Of a stretch of 64,000 nt of DNA, positions 1 through 12,133 are shown piece by piece. A program made the position numbers and the translations under genes. Source of the DNA: Sycobia sp. Sy_11 (taxonomy: Eukaryota > Arthropoda > Insecta > Hymenoptera > Epichrysomallidae). The notes beneath the pieces are model-generated. The model had not been told where the DNA came from. It worked only from the letters and a program-made list of their open reading frames with translations, and searched no databases. The number at the start of each line of letters is the position of its first letter. Within the stretch, counting starts at the first letter, position 1. Location of the stretch: positions 4,046,001 to 4,110,000 of the forward strand of contig JACCIC010000004.1 in the NCBI GenBank assembly GCA_018907035.1, in the 5' to 3' direction.

Positions 1-1521
1 TACTGAATAGCCGGCTAATTTCGCGACTGTCTTTACATTAATCACGAGAGCGCGCTGGGCCCCGGCGCGTACGCGGCGTACCGTCCTATAATAAGTATAC
101 GCGGTCGTATATCATGCATATTATAATGCTAAAAGCTCGTATCGCGCTGCCGGCGTATATCTTATTTATATATCTATATATAAGCTCCGTAAAAAAAAGA
201 AGAGAAAAAGTAACAAGAAGAGAAAAAAAATCAGAATCACGAGGATTTATGAGTATTGCGTTGCGGTAGCGCGGCGGCGTGTCTCTTGTTAAAAATCTCG
301 GGCATCACCCATCGTACGCGCGCGCACGGGCACGCACACACACACAAGCTCACGCGGATGCAAACTTCGATGCCGGCTAATTCTCGATGTCCCCGTATAC
401 TTCCTTCTCTCCTTTTTCCTTCCTTCTATCGACCTTGTTAATCCCTCTCCTATCCTCCCATCGATGGGTCTCTTTGGTAATAAGGGCTGCAAAAGAAGCT
501 TTGTACAATTTTATGTAGATACATAAGATTTTTTTAATATGTATGTTCATCTGACTAACAAATTCTCTTTCTATATACGCTGTGAACTACAACATATTAG
601 AACGAAAATGAAACTTATAACGTTTTTCGGTTTATAAATCAAAGCTGTTATGTGCGGTTTCAAAAATTTTGATGTGCCGAATTAGTATTTTAAAAAATTA
701 GTATCGTTACAGGTACAGTCACTTATCTATGAAGTTATTGTAACACGTCTTCATTTCAGCAACTGTTCTCAAATTTCGAATTCTTTGAACGCTAAAAAAA
801 TCTTCCCAGTTGTCGGGTGTAAATATTTATAAGACAAATGCCCCCCAGAATTCTCTTCTGGCGCGATAGAATATTTGAAGAGTTTCTGCTGCTGCTGCTG
901 CTGCGCCGATCGACGTACGAATGCAGGGTCCGAGTGCGGGGAGGAGAAAAACGCAATATAGCGGTGCATAACTATATCCGATGGCGGGCGCGACGAGAGG
1001 GGAAGAAGAGTCCCGAGAAAGCGTTGACTTGGGAAATTGCCGTGAACGAGCGCGTCGGCGGTGTAATGCGCCCGGCCAGAAGAGCGTGGGGGAGGACAGG
1101 GGAGGGGTGGGGCGAGATTCGGAAAGAATTTTAATGATTCCGCTGAAGTTTCGTAATGGTACACTCCCGCATTCGATTATACGTCCCGCCGGCGGGAATT
1201 TGATCGATACCCCCGCAAGACCAAATAAAAGCTCCGACCCAGCGGCGGTCCTTCGCTCGCCTCACGGCATCCGTCCTGTGCCCGCTTCCTTTTTTTCTGC
1301 TTCCTTCCCGCGCCTCCGCCCCCTCCGCGACCTCGTAAAAGATTCGACGTTCATAGCGCATTCTTCGGTTCATGTTATGTTAGCGTTAGAAAACGGCAAT
1401 CCATCAACGCCGACTCCCGTCCTCTTGCATTATTACATGTTTACCTCCATTTCTGTATAATACAATCAAATCACAACGAACGAATCCCCTTTGATCTATA
1501 ATACAGTATAATCTAAGGATA

Positions 1522-1526
<5 letters not shown>
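1..1526. other. unique DNA, no supported gene
   Basis: Mixed-composition sequence: an A-rich tract near 188-232, a short (CTG)6 at 886-903, and a GC-rich section at about 900-1340. The overlapping open frames on both strands lack any recognised domain. A weak minus-strand exon candidate (354-485) is discussed in the findings. Confidence 0.6.

Positions 1527-1566
<40 letters not shown>
1527..1566. repeat. (TA)n microsatellite
   Basis: About 40 bp of uninterrupted TA dinucleotides, read directly. Confidence 0.95.
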
Positions 1567-1567
<1 letters not shown>

Positions 1568-1734
1568 CGGAGCGGAAAGTATCGATCAACACCCGCACGC
1601 GAAAGCGTGCGAGCCGCTTAAAAAGGAAGCCGAGAATCAGTAGGTATGGTAGCGCGCGAGCCCCAAGCGTAATCTCTCAATTGGCCATGAGGCCTATAAT
1701 AGAGCGGAACGGCTGTATTCCGTCGCTTGCTCGC

Positions 1735-1735
<1 letters not shown>

Positions 1736-1795
<60 letters not shown>

Positions 1796-1803
1796 GTATG
1801 TAT
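1736..1803. repeat. (TA)n followed by (TATG)n
   Basis: About 46 bp of TA runs directly into about five TATG units. Such a junction typically arises by point mutation and slippage within a TA array. Confidence 0.95.
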
Positions 1804-1901
1804 TATTATACTACATATATGGAGGAATTAAAATACGCGGCCGCGTCCGGAACCAGCCTATAATATACAGGGAGAAAAGGGGAGAGGGCACGTCATACGT
1901 C

Positions 1902-1929
1902 ATATATATATATATATATATATATATAT
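1902..1929. repeat. (AT)n microsatellite
   Basis: A perfect 28-bp AT array, about 200 bp upstream of a GA array. Confidence 0.92.
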
Positions 1930-2129
1930 CAATCCACCTGTGCAAGCCCAGCACCAAGGCCACGTGCTCGAATAATATGTAATAAATTACGGACGTCCCG
2001 ATGAGGCGGCGCGGCGATGCGCGTTAAACCGAGAAGTATAAAGTGCGAGTGCGAGAGCGGGCTCGCGAAAAAAGGCCGAATAAATAATATCTGGCGTGTG
2101 GGCAGTCGGACTTGTCTGGGGAAAAACGA

Positions 2130-2177
2130 CGAGAGAGAAAGAGTGAGAGAGAGTGAGAGAGAGAGAGAGAGAGAGGA

Positions 2178-2212
<35 letters not shown>
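2130..2212 (+). repeat. (GA)n microsatellite, interrupted
   Basis: A purine-only tract on the plus strand, mostly GA, with GTGA and GGAAGG interruptions. Long GA arrays can bind GAGA-factor or CLAMP-type proteins in insects, but nothing here shows use. Confidence 0.93.
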
Positions 2213-2214
<2 letters not shown>

Positions 2215-3578
2215 TGTGAACAAGGTATAATTGATGCATCCGATTGTCGTGGATCACGTTGGTTATAGCATATGATGAATGCAAGAGACACGAATAACAG
2301 CAAGCATGCTTCGATTATCTTGACTATATAAGTATAGAAGGAACCTGCTTAAAATCCGTTGGGCGCTTGTCTTCATAATCGAATAACTTCTCCTCCTTTA
2401 ATCCTCATATAGAAACCTCCCTAAGTTATATCTCTGTATATTTGATCAGAGTCGAATAAAATTTACCCTTTCCAAGTTCTTATTAACGAGGAAAAAAAAA
2501 CGTGTCTGCGATTCCGGCCGTATGCCCATACTTGTCGTCCGTATGCAAACCAGCTGTAAAAAATACACATCCCACATTACGCTTACGTCGTATTTCTATA
2601 AAGTTTATAAGGGATTCCAATTCGAATTGTGTATTGCAATGTACCGCCCGTATATAGAAATCGGGGTTAGAGTAAACGGGTGAAAAACTTTTGCGATTCA
2701 CATGTCAATCACAGGTGGCGCAATGACAGAACAAATCTACCCACAGCGCAGCCATGGATAATTTGCTTACGATTCTTAAATTCCTTAATTTCATTATGAG
2801 TTCATTATGAATAAACAAATAATAAATTTTGAACGATATGTTGTTATAAGAATAAAATTACATTATGAATGGTTTGAAATAAATAACCTTTACGCCAAAT
2901 ATTTGACAATATTATCAAAACCAACAATCGATAGCATTAAGACCTTCTAATGAGGACTTGGCATGTACGATTACTTGATCCAAACAGAACATTTTCATCC
3001 CGTATTTGATATATGATGCCCATACAGCACTGAAAATAGAATAAATATTTTATCCAGATTATTAATATAAAATTGCAGTGTTATATTAATCAAAGTTTGC
3101 TTGACGTTCGTGTATTTTTATTTCAAAAAATAAATCAAATTCTTTTTTTATCCGCACAATGAGAAATTGTTTCATATTCATTTTTAGAGAGTAAAAAGTT
3201 CTTATATTAAACAAGTGTTACAAAACCTTAAGCATTTTTAAAATAAACAGCATTTTACTCGTCGCTAAGTGAAGAATATGTAAAATTGCATTTCACGCTT
3301 ACGTCATCAGAAGTAGCGTACACTACATATCGCGTGTACGATTTACATTTTTGACGTCACTGGCATGACCCTTGGGCAACAACTGTCATTATACAGGTGT
3401 AAATTCACGTTTTACGCCGACATTCTATAATATGCACGTCTATTCCGCGTCTTTAAAGATCAAAAGCAAATTATTCACGCACAACTATACGGGCAATACA
3501 CTACGCCTATTAGCAGAGACAGTAGTATACTATATATCACATATTTAACAGTTGATTTAATATATAGTAATATCTTCC
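2213..3578. other. AT-rich unique DNA, nothing identified
   Basis: AT-rich single-copy-looking sequence with no open frame of note. The short minus-strand frame at 2483-2701 has no recognisable domain. Confidence 0.6.
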
Positions 3579-3579
3579 T

Positions 3580-3675
3580 GTATATGTATATACATATACA
3601 TATATGTATATACATATACATATATATATACATACATACATATATATATACACACACATATATATGTGTGTGTAC
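3580..3675. repeat. compound TA/TATG/CATA/CA repeat
   Basis: Interleaved TATATG, TATACA, CATA and CA/TG units. The 3' end forms a perfect 26-bp palindrome (3649-3674) in which CA repeats pair with TG repeats around a TATATA core. Confidence 0.93.
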
Positions 3676-4016
3676 GGATATATAATGTATAGATACCTCG
3701 ATCTATAGCGCTACCAAAGCATGCGACTTTTCGCAAAATTTAATTCCAAAGTTATAATCAGGCTCCGCCTTTATACCACACAACAAAATCGTTCCGCAAA
3801 ACTTTCGACTATATTTCCGCGGGTTCGTCCGGAAAACGTCGTACAACCGCCGGGGCGCGGCGGCGCGGCGGCTCGGGGGCAGACGGGCGCGTTCTCCTTT
3901 GCCGTTCCAATTTCCACTTGAAATATTCATCGGTGCGCGGTGGGCGGTACATACCCTCTCATCCCCTCTTCGCACCGGTAATGAGTGAATATTTAAAGGA
4001 CGTACGTCCGTGTATA

Positions 4017-4018
<2 letters not shown>

Positions 4019-4079
<61 letters not shown>
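4019..4079. repeat. (TA)n microsatellite
   Basis: About 61 bp of perfect TA, followed about 90 bp later by a GA array. Confidence 0.95.
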
Positions 4080-4081
<2 letters not shown>

Positions 4082-4165
4082 CATTTCAATGCCTTTCGCG
4101 CGAAAGTCTCAGAAGAGAAAACGATCGAGCCAGATGCGCGCTTAAAGGAGGGTGGACGGAAAAAG

Positions 4166-4169
<4 letters not shown>

Positions 4170-4199
<30 letters not shown>
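4170..4199 (+). repeat. (GA)n microsatellite
   Basis: A perfect 30-bp AG array on the plus strand within a longer purine-rich section (about 4145-4216). Confidence 0.93.
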
Positions 4200-4203
<4 letters not shown>

Positions 4204-5229
4204 AGACAGAGAGGAGGTTATAAATTAATCATCAAATAAAGGAATATATCTCCGGTGCAATTTTTTTAGAAAGTCTTTTTTTTCGTCATTTACAGTTAAT
4301 AAATAATTTGCCTCAGTATATACCGTCCCTAATAATTCATGAGTCGAAGCGTTCTTAGCCTGTGCATTCCCGTGTTTCTCTTTAACGACGCCAAAGTATA
4401 TGGGGTGTTCGAAAAAGCTACATAAGTGCTGGCTGCAGAAAAGGAGGAATTATTCAAAGCGGCAAGACTATTCGAACGCACGAGAAGAAACGGAATTGTA
4501 CAAAATATATGTAAATGTTTAGTTTCATTTTATTATTGTTAATAAATATAATTAATAGAAAAAGTGAAAATTAAATTTAAAGGAATTTTGCAAGTTAATT
4601 AAATTATCCTCTCGATGCTTCATATTATAAAATAATTGCGCTTCGTTTTAGGGATATTTTTATACGACTGCTCAAGTCTTTAAAAACTTAAATATGTTAA
4701 AAATATTTTTGTAGGATTAATTTAAGATATTCAATACTTTTTGTCAGATTGAATTTAAAAAAAGTCTGATATTATCCTAAAAGGGTACATTTAGAAGGCC
4801 TTAAAAAAGATCTTTTAAGATGTTAACCGACTCTAGAAATTTCTTCCAAAGTTCCATTTAGCTTTCTTAGCTAAAAAAGAAACTTTTTAAATCGCAAATT
4901 TTTCTGCGCTAAAGGCCCGAATTCACGGGTACATCCTAACAGTACAGCGATATTATCAAATAACTTTAGATCAAACAAAATTTATCCAAATTAAAGGTGA
5001 GCTCGTAATTCATAAAATGATTTTATCAAGTTTTTTCGGCATAATCTTAAGTCCCTGCACAATCGTTAAATATTTCATTATTACAATGAACTTTCACTCC
5101 TTATACATATATTTAGAACCTAAATCCTTGCACAGCCCTGCCGTCCATTATCTCGAGCCATTCCTCGTGCCACCACGACTTCCCATCTCATTAAACACGA
5201 CTTTATTATGCTAATATGAGCCGCGAACG
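4200..5229. other. AT-rich unique DNA
   Basis: AT-rich, no supported gene. At 4402-4417 the phrase GGGGTGTTCGAAAAAG resembles the inner part of a mariner-type terminal repeat, but no partner end was seen. Confidence 0.5.
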
Positions 5230-5255
5230 ACACACACACACACACACACACACAC
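5230..5255. repeat. (CA)n microsatellite
   Basis: A 26-bp CA array followed by a GC-rich, CACA-containing section up to about 5310. Confidence 0.92.
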
Positions 5256-6026
5256 CTAGGTACACGCGAGGGCGCGCGCACACACGCAGGCACACACGTA
5301 CACGCAAAACTTATGTAAGTAAGCCAATCGCCGCGCCCTCTGCATACGCTTGACTGAGCGCACGAGATGCTACTCCCGCGATTGATGTATAGACGCGCGG
5401 GCCGGCTAATTGCCCGACGGCGGTTGACGGAAGGCCTCTTCTGGCGCTGATCCCGAATCCTCGAGACCCTCCCCCCGGCCCGATTGTGCCGCGGTCCGCG
5501 GATCCTCGAGGCTGCTCTTTCTTCTTCTATACCTTCACATAGGACGGGGTGCATCCACGCTTCAAATCGTCGTTGACTCTGAATCGGCTCCCTTGTTTTT
5601 TTTTGCAGAGTATACTGATCATCTATACGTGCACAAGTTAAAATACTGTTTAAATTTTGTCCAAGTAATTTTTATTTTACATCTTGAGATTTCTGTCGAG
5701 GTTCGAGACACAGACAAAAAACTAAAATAGACGAAGAATATAATTTTGAAAACGCAAACCACATGTGCAACTGTGTGTTTATTCTTAAACGAATTTAATA
5801 ATTCAGAAAACATTTTGCTAATTACTGTATCTAATTAAAGGACAAGAGTAACGCAAATCTCTGATCCGCGTGAATTACTGTCCACGGCACCTTTAAAGAA
5901 GTTTAGTAATTCGGAAAAAATCAGGTACAAGCACAAACGGACCAGATTAAACGAAGAGCTGGTCGGTCGGCCGTTTCGCGGCATCCAAATGGGAAACAAA
6001 GTTTAATCCGATAAAAGCCGGAGAAT

Positions 6027-6030
<4 letters not shown>
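5256..6030. other. mixed-composition unique DNA
   Basis: GC-rich to about 5590, then AT-rich. A good-looking polypyrimidine tract plus GCAG at about 5595-5609 could serve as a plus-strand splice acceptor, but no open exon follows it. Confidence 0.5.

Positions 6031-6070
<40 letters not shown>
6031..6070 (+). repeat. (GA)n microsatellite
   Basis: A 40-bp perfect GA array on the plus strand. Confidence 0.95.
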
Positions 6071-6075
<5 letters not shown>

Positions 6076-6462
6076 GTAGCGGAGGGGAGGTGGGAGACGA
6101 CTGAGAAACAATACGCGTCGCGGACGCAACCAGTTAAGCAGCCGAGGGGGAAATTTTCATTAGCCCAGAAGCCAAGAGGGGAATCAAGGAACGAAGTCGG
6201 GGGCTGGGGGATAAGAAGAAGGGCCGTATAGAAGGTATAGATCGGCCTCGCGTGCTTCGTCGACCTCGAAATATCCGGCGTAGAAGATATCTACCGAGGC
6301 GCGCACCCGACTCCTTTTAATTCGGATAATTATTCGCGTCGCGAGGTCCAACGACCAGCTCACGCGTCTGCGCATACTTGAGGAGGGGGTCGGCGAGGGT
6401 GGAAAGTGAGAGAATTTTATTTATACGATCGCGACTGCCACGGGATATAATTATATACATAT

Positions 6463-6463
<1 letters not shown>

Positions 6464-6539
<76 letters not shown>

Positions 6540-6550
6540 CACGCACACAC
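6464..6550 (+). repeat. (CA)n microsatellite
   Basis: About 87 bp of CA with two CG interruptions near the 3' end, merging into an AT array (to about 6573). One of the longest CA tracts in the window. Confidence 0.95.
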
Positions 6551-6573
6551 ATATATATATATATTTATATATA

Positions 6574-7039
6574 GAGTGTATATATAATGAGGGGAACGAG
6601 AAATGCAAATTTCGAAGGATGCGGGTGAGAGAAGGCTCAGGTATATAGATTTATCGCGCGGTTATACGAGCTGCGCAAGCGAACGATATATATATATATA
6701 GACAGCCGGAGTTCCGAGACAAATTTGCCAAGTAATTTCGTGAAATCGAGCGTGCACGAGGGAAGGGTCCCGATCGAATTTCATCGCGCATCTCGAGTCA
6801 CCGAAGCTTCGCGCGAGATTCGCGCTCTGTTTTCTCCGTCTAATATACAGGACAAATCGTCAGGAAATTCGCGCGAGAGAGGCTGCGTTAAGATTCTCGG
6901 CCGCGAGCGAATTCTACAATGATATATGGGCGACGACTTGAAATTCTGTAATTGAGGCCGATTCCTTCCTTATAAAGTCAACTTAATAATGCAGAAATTT
7001 GCCACTGACTTAATGCTCATCGATGATTAGATCGATACA
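6574..7039. other. unique DNA, nothing identified
   Basis: Mixed composition with a short TA run at about 6687-6700. The short frame at 6725-6922 has no recognisable domain. Confidence 0.55.
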
Positions 7040-7063
7040 ACATATATGTATATGTATATATGT

Positions 7064-7109
<46 letters not shown>

Positions 7110-7114
7110 ATATA

Positions 7115-7172
<58 letters not shown>
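7040..7172. repeat. compound (TA)n array with TATGTTG interruptions
   Basis: About 130 bp of TA dinucleotides broken by ATGTTGTA twice and by a TGTGTACA segment. The two identical interruptions suggest internal duplication of the array. Confidence 0.95.
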
Positions 7173-7173
<1 letters not shown>

Positions 7174-9209
7174 CGTGGTGACTCGCATAGAAGAAAATTC
7201 TTTGGTTACATCTACATAACACACTATATATCATCTTATTTTAATTTATTTATTTTAAAAATGCCTGGACGATGCTCATTGACGGCGCAAACGTTGATTA
7301 TAAATAAATATAATCCCATCAGTTTCTCGATCTTTTCTTGCCGAGAAAGTGCGTCGTAATGATGTATGGGTTATCTAAAATCATTTGAAATGCGAATGAA
7401 AACTAAGTACACATATAGATCATAGAGCATTTTTCAGGGGGAAGAGTATACGCAGATAGATACTTGCGAATCTAAACGTAAAGCGTAAAAAATTATATCG
7501 ATTCAACCTTAACAAAATCGCATTGTGCGATGTTAACAAATCCCACTGGCAATTGATTCGTCGACTCGCCCCACAAATTCTCACCATTTAACTAAAATAA
7601 TTTATTAATTTCAGAAGTACCAAAATATTTATCATGTCAACTATGTACTATTTCTTCTATTTCATTTACATTTACTTCCTATTGAAATTTAAAAATTTTC
7701 AAAGCGCATTCTTTGTAATATTACCATATGTATGGTGTGTAAAACGCAAACAGAATGAAAATATGACGGAAATCGTACTTTTAACATATATAATCCGATT
7801 GGTGTACTTTATGTTTACACAATAATGAATAGATTTCTATGGTATTACATATAATTATTTCTCTATATATATACAGAGCTTGAAAAAGTTTCCGTTTGGA
7901 ATTTTAGACATTCAAACTCATTATAAATTACTTGTAAAAAGTAACAAGGAGAGTTAAAACTTTTAAAGAAAACAAGTTCAATATAAAAAAGGAACGAAAT
8001 TCTTTTTTGGAACTCTCTATCGAATGCGAAAGCTAATTAAATGAATGTAATTAAGCTATATAAGAATTATATTACATATAAGAAGTTCACAACGGTTTAA
8101 CCATTCGCGTATTCTGGACAGTTTAATGTAATCTGAAAATATGTAAATTATAAGAATCGCTATATTATGGTCTATAATTTTAATCTATATTTTTTACCTG
8201 CAATCGTTCTAAAGGTATGGAACACAATTATAAATTATTTTTTTATTCAGAACAAAGGTTTAACGAATCGTTTAACTGAATATATTTTTATTTACATTTC
8301 TTAAAATGAAGTTTACTGCTATGTACATTTTAGAATGAGAATATATTAAAAAAAAATAATAGAACTAGATTATTCATAAAAGTATCCGTTTTACTTATCC
8401 ATTGACAAAAGAATTCCTTTGAATTTACAATTTGAGATAGTGTCTTGATAATTAAGGAAGGTTAAAGTGAATAAGCAATATTAATCGAATAATTAGCTGT
8501 TATTCAACTGCTTTAAGCAAACTAAAATTTTTAATAAATATAATAACCGCATGAAAAATTCAAACTTTGTATACGTAACTCGGTTATCCATTATTTATAT
8601 ACTTCGGATGTAGTAAATACACGATCGCCTCTTTCTATCAACATCAAACCGATTATAACGAACATTTCATCGAAATAATCACCGAGGGCACGATGTATTG
8701 TCATTTGCATTGTACGAATAATCCAAATCCCAACCGGTTTTAATCAATGACACAACGAGCAAAAAAATCGTCGATTCTGCGCGTATTATCGCATTATTCC
8801 GGCGTAGAACAATATCCGCCCCCCGCCCCTCATTACCCTCTCGTTTCGCTATGCTCGAACAAGACGCGATTCGCCACCTGCCCCTTGCCCACCCGCTAAC
8901 AAAGCAAATAATTAGTAATTATCCCGTTGGTTAATCTCCAATTAGTCGAGGGGGTGTGGGTGGTAGCGCACGGTGACCCCTGCCAGAATAATACCTACAC
9001 GGGAGTTTAATTTTTTGAACGAGACGAGGACGCTCTGTCTGTGTGTACGCGAGCGCGCGCGCGCGTAAGAGCGTAATCAGATTAGCTGATTGTGCGAGGA
9101 GAGTTCGCCAGATCTGATGCGTTATATATACGCGTACTAAACAAAAACTCGTATACGGCTCCACCCGAGAATGTATGCAGACGCAGGCACCCACGTAGAG
9201 AGAAGCATT
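7173..9209. other. AT-rich unique DNA
   Basis: About 2 kb of AT-rich DNA followed, from about 8640, by a mixed segment with a short GC array (about 9052-9066). No supported gene. Confidence 0.55.
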
Positions 9210-9237
9210 AGAGAAAAAGAGAGAGAGAGAGAGAGAA
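9210..9237 (+). repeat. (GA)n microsatellite, short
   Basis: A GA-rich purine tract with a perfect core of about 18 bp. Confidence 0.85.
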
Positions 9238-9404
9238 GTCAGACTGTCCTTGTTTATGATCACCGGGAAGAATCTGAAATAGAAATTACTGCTAAAAATA
9301 AATTAAATTAGATAAGAAATTGAAAATAGAAAAAATAAACTATATTCTACGCTAGCAAAGGACAACCTGACTACCCCCTCTACTTAAAATTAAAATTTTC
9401 CTTT

Positions 9405-9442
9405 GATGCCCGATGTTTCGAACCGCTATGGTTCATCTTCAA
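9405..9442 (-). other. retroelement-like hairpin/CGAAAC motif, copy 1
   Basis: On the minus strand this reads TTGAAGATGA, then a 4-bp stem (AACC/GGTT) with a five-base loop, then CGAAAC and ATCGGGCATC. A related arrangement lies on the plus strand at 34293-34333. Motifs of this shape recur in dispersed retroelement tails. It partly resembles a hammerhead core, but the CU of CUGANGA is absent. That it is a repeat relic is inference. Confidence 0.4.
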
Positions 9443-9922
9443 GAACTCAATGTTTTGACTTGTCTCCTTATAATTTCTAAATACAGTAAATTATATTATT
9501 CACATTTATTAAGTTTTAATTTATAATTAAAGATATAAATCAAATCAATTTTTTTAGCATATATATTTTCATTACCAGAGAAAGTTTATAAATCATTAAA
9601 AAGAAAACGATACTCAATGATTAAGTCCTGAACAACATTAATCCTTAAAGTCTTCTTCAATAAGTGAGCTTCTAAAAAAATAAGCTAAATGCTTACTGCA
9701 AAATCAGTGTAAACTAATTCTGTGTACAACATGCTTTCGATTTTGACCATAGCAAAACTAAAGCGAATTATATCCTCGAAATAATGACTGATCTATTGAC
9801 TATTATTTACCATTTCTCAAGCACTAATCCGAATTTTCAACGGCGCATCGATTTTGTATCGGCCTTTCGCCACCAATGTCTCTAACGTCTAACAGGAATA
9901 ACCCGGTATTTTATCATTTATA

Positions 9923-9927
<5 letters not shown>
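9443..9927. other. AT-rich unique DNA
   Basis: AT-rich sequence without a convincing open frame or repeat. Confidence 0.55.
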
Positions 9928-9972
<45 letters not shown>

Positions 9973-9984
9973 CATACATATATA
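9928..9984. repeat. (TA)n with CATA tail
   Basis: About 40 bp of TA ending in CATACATACATATA. Confidence 0.94.
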
Positions 9985-10470
9985 ATAGGAGCAGTTACAT
10001 AAACACGATCAATTTGTCCCGTGCGGAAAACCTTACTCCTATATATATAATCTCCAGATAACTTCGCGCGGTGTATATGATGGATCGCTCGACGCTGAGC
10101 TCACTGCATCGACCGAGGGCGGAGAGCCCGATAAGCGCAGTTAAAAAAAAATATGTTGTGGCGGAGCCCGATCGACCGATAACTCCACCTCCTCCCCTCA
10201 ATAGAAGTACCGGTCGGAGAGCCGAACGTTACGTCGGTCAAAATGCAACACCGAGCCGGGCAGCAGCTCTAGACAACCATCCGTACACCGGGTGCGCCGA
10301 TTGAAAAATAGAAAAAGAAAGACAACTAAATCGCAAAAGGTAACCCCGCGACGCGGGCTCGACCGCGGTTGGGAAAGCCTCGCGCACCGGTGTAAGGTAT
10401 ACCCTCCCAGCCTCCCAGCCTCTCCCTCCCGCCCTTCTCTCTCTCTGAAAAAACTCTCAGCTCGTATATA
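9985..10470. other. mixed-composition unique DNA
   Basis: A CpG-rich section at about 10080-10430 with a small tandem CCTCCCAG duplication near 10405-10425. No gene supported. Confidence 0.5.
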
Positions 10471-10471
10471 G

Positions 10472-10521
<50 letters not shown>
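10471..10521 (+). repeat. (GT)5 plus (TA)n
   Basis: A short GT run continuing into about 41 bp of TA. Confidence 0.94.
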
Positions 10522-10524
<3 letters not shown>

Positions 10525-10886
10525 CGCGTAAAACCCGTCTCGAGAGACTATTACAGTATACCGACAGTCGTCCCGCCGCCGCGCGCGAGGGCACGTAAGT
10601 CAAACTCCATCAGCGCCGATGTTTACGGACTCCCCGTATATATTGCTCCTTCCTTCGACTCCCAATTAATATTCCGCCCGCGCCGGCTCCGCGCTACACG
10701 TGCCTGCTCACCCTGTACGCGTGTACCTGCGCACAGGCACGCGTGCGCGTGTGTGTCTGGAACAGGCGCCGCGAGTGTTCGTCCCTCCGTTCCGCCGCCT
10801 CCTATCCCCCGCCGCCCCAAGGCCGCGCGCCCGCGCGGAATGCCCAAACGAGGCGCTCCCCCCTCTTCTCACTACGGCCCCCCACG

Positions 10887-10889
<3 letters not shown>
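10522..10889. other. GC/CpG-rich segment
   Basis: C- and CpG-rich DNA between two TA arrays, with overlapping open frames on both strands. Such double openness is expected in GC-rich, stop-poor sequence and is not evidence for a gene. Confidence 0.5.
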
Positions 10890-10931
<42 letters not shown>

Positions 10932-10942
10932 ATAATATATAA
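10890..10942. repeat. (TA)n microsatellite
   Basis: About 36 bp of perfect TA, then degenerate TATTATAATA. Confidence 0.94.
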
Positions 10943-11124
10943 TGTATTATTTATCATGCAACGCTATCGCGTAACTGGCGCGAGCCGTAAAAAATAGCCA
11001 TCCTGAGGTAAGCAGGAGGAGGAGGAAGAACAAGCGTGCGTACGCGAGCGAACGAGAGCGTATATTAAACGACTCGAAATTACTCCGTACGAGGGCAACA
11101 AAGACTAGTGGAGTGTGTGTGTGT

Positions 11125-11132
11125 AGAGAAGT

Positions 11133-11189
<57 letters not shown>

Positions 11190-11242
11190 AGGAGATAAAA
11201 GAGAGAGAAGGAGAGAGGAGAGAGAGAGAGAGAGACAGAGAG
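11125..11242 (+). repeat. (GA)n array, interrupted
   Basis: About 118 bp of purine-rich GA repeats with TGAAGGAGATAAAA and GGAG interruptions, preceded by (GT)6. The longest GA block of the first 20 kb. Confidence 0.95.
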
Positions 11243-12065
11243 ACAAGATTATACAGAATCGATCAGTGGCGCGAAAGAAGCTGTTGCTGTGAGATCGATG
11301 TGGCGCGCAAGAAGGCGTTGCTGTAGATATTTATACAATATAACGAAATACATAAGCGCGACGACAGCTCGAGATGTCGAGGCGAATCGGTCCCCAAAGA
11401 AGGCCCGACGTCGTTGTTGGCTCGTTTGTTCGCGGTTAAATTCGAGCGTTCCTCCCCCCGCCCCTCCCTATCGTCGGCGACGACTAAAGAAGGGTATTTA
11501 CTGCGCTACCGAGTACCGTCGGCGTGCCTGATGTGGGAGCGTAGTTTGAACGAGGATTTGTAATATGTATAGACACGCGTTATAGAAGATTTCACCGCTG
11601 TACGTTTCACGATTTTACGAATATGGACGCCGCGATCGAAAGTTTCTGGCAAGCTAGATTTTAGAATAGATATTATTGACGCGTGGTTTCTCGTTCCTTT
11701 TGTATTTGAAGTTACTTTTCATCTTCGCCTTCTCTTTGCCTGAGTTTCATATTCTTGTTTATTTATTCATTGTTTAAAACTGATATCAATAACTTATTAT
11801 ATGCAATTATAATATAATAATAATAATAATGCAGGAGCAGTTATTGCTGATTAATTAGTACTTTACAGAACGAATTTTTTTAATACTTTTTTGAGCCAAT
11901 ATATAAAAAAGCATTCGTTCAGTAAAATAGTAAAGTAGAATCTGCGTAAAGTATAATTGCATTCTCTGCTCGCGGACGATAAATTCCGCTCGCCCCGGAA
12001 TCGCCTACATCGCGAACTTGCATCGTTTAGCTGAAAATTTGAATTTAGCGTGTAACGTATATTTG

Positions 12066-12068
<3 letters not shown>
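11243..12068. other. unique DNA, nothing identified
   Basis: CpG-rich to about 11640, then AT-rich with an ATA-rich patch at 11810-11830. No supported gene. Confidence 0.55.

Positions 12069-12131
<63 letters not shown>
12069..12131. repeat. (TA)n microsatellite
   Basis: About 62 bp of perfect TA. Confidence 0.96.
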
Positions 12132-12133
<2 letters not shown>

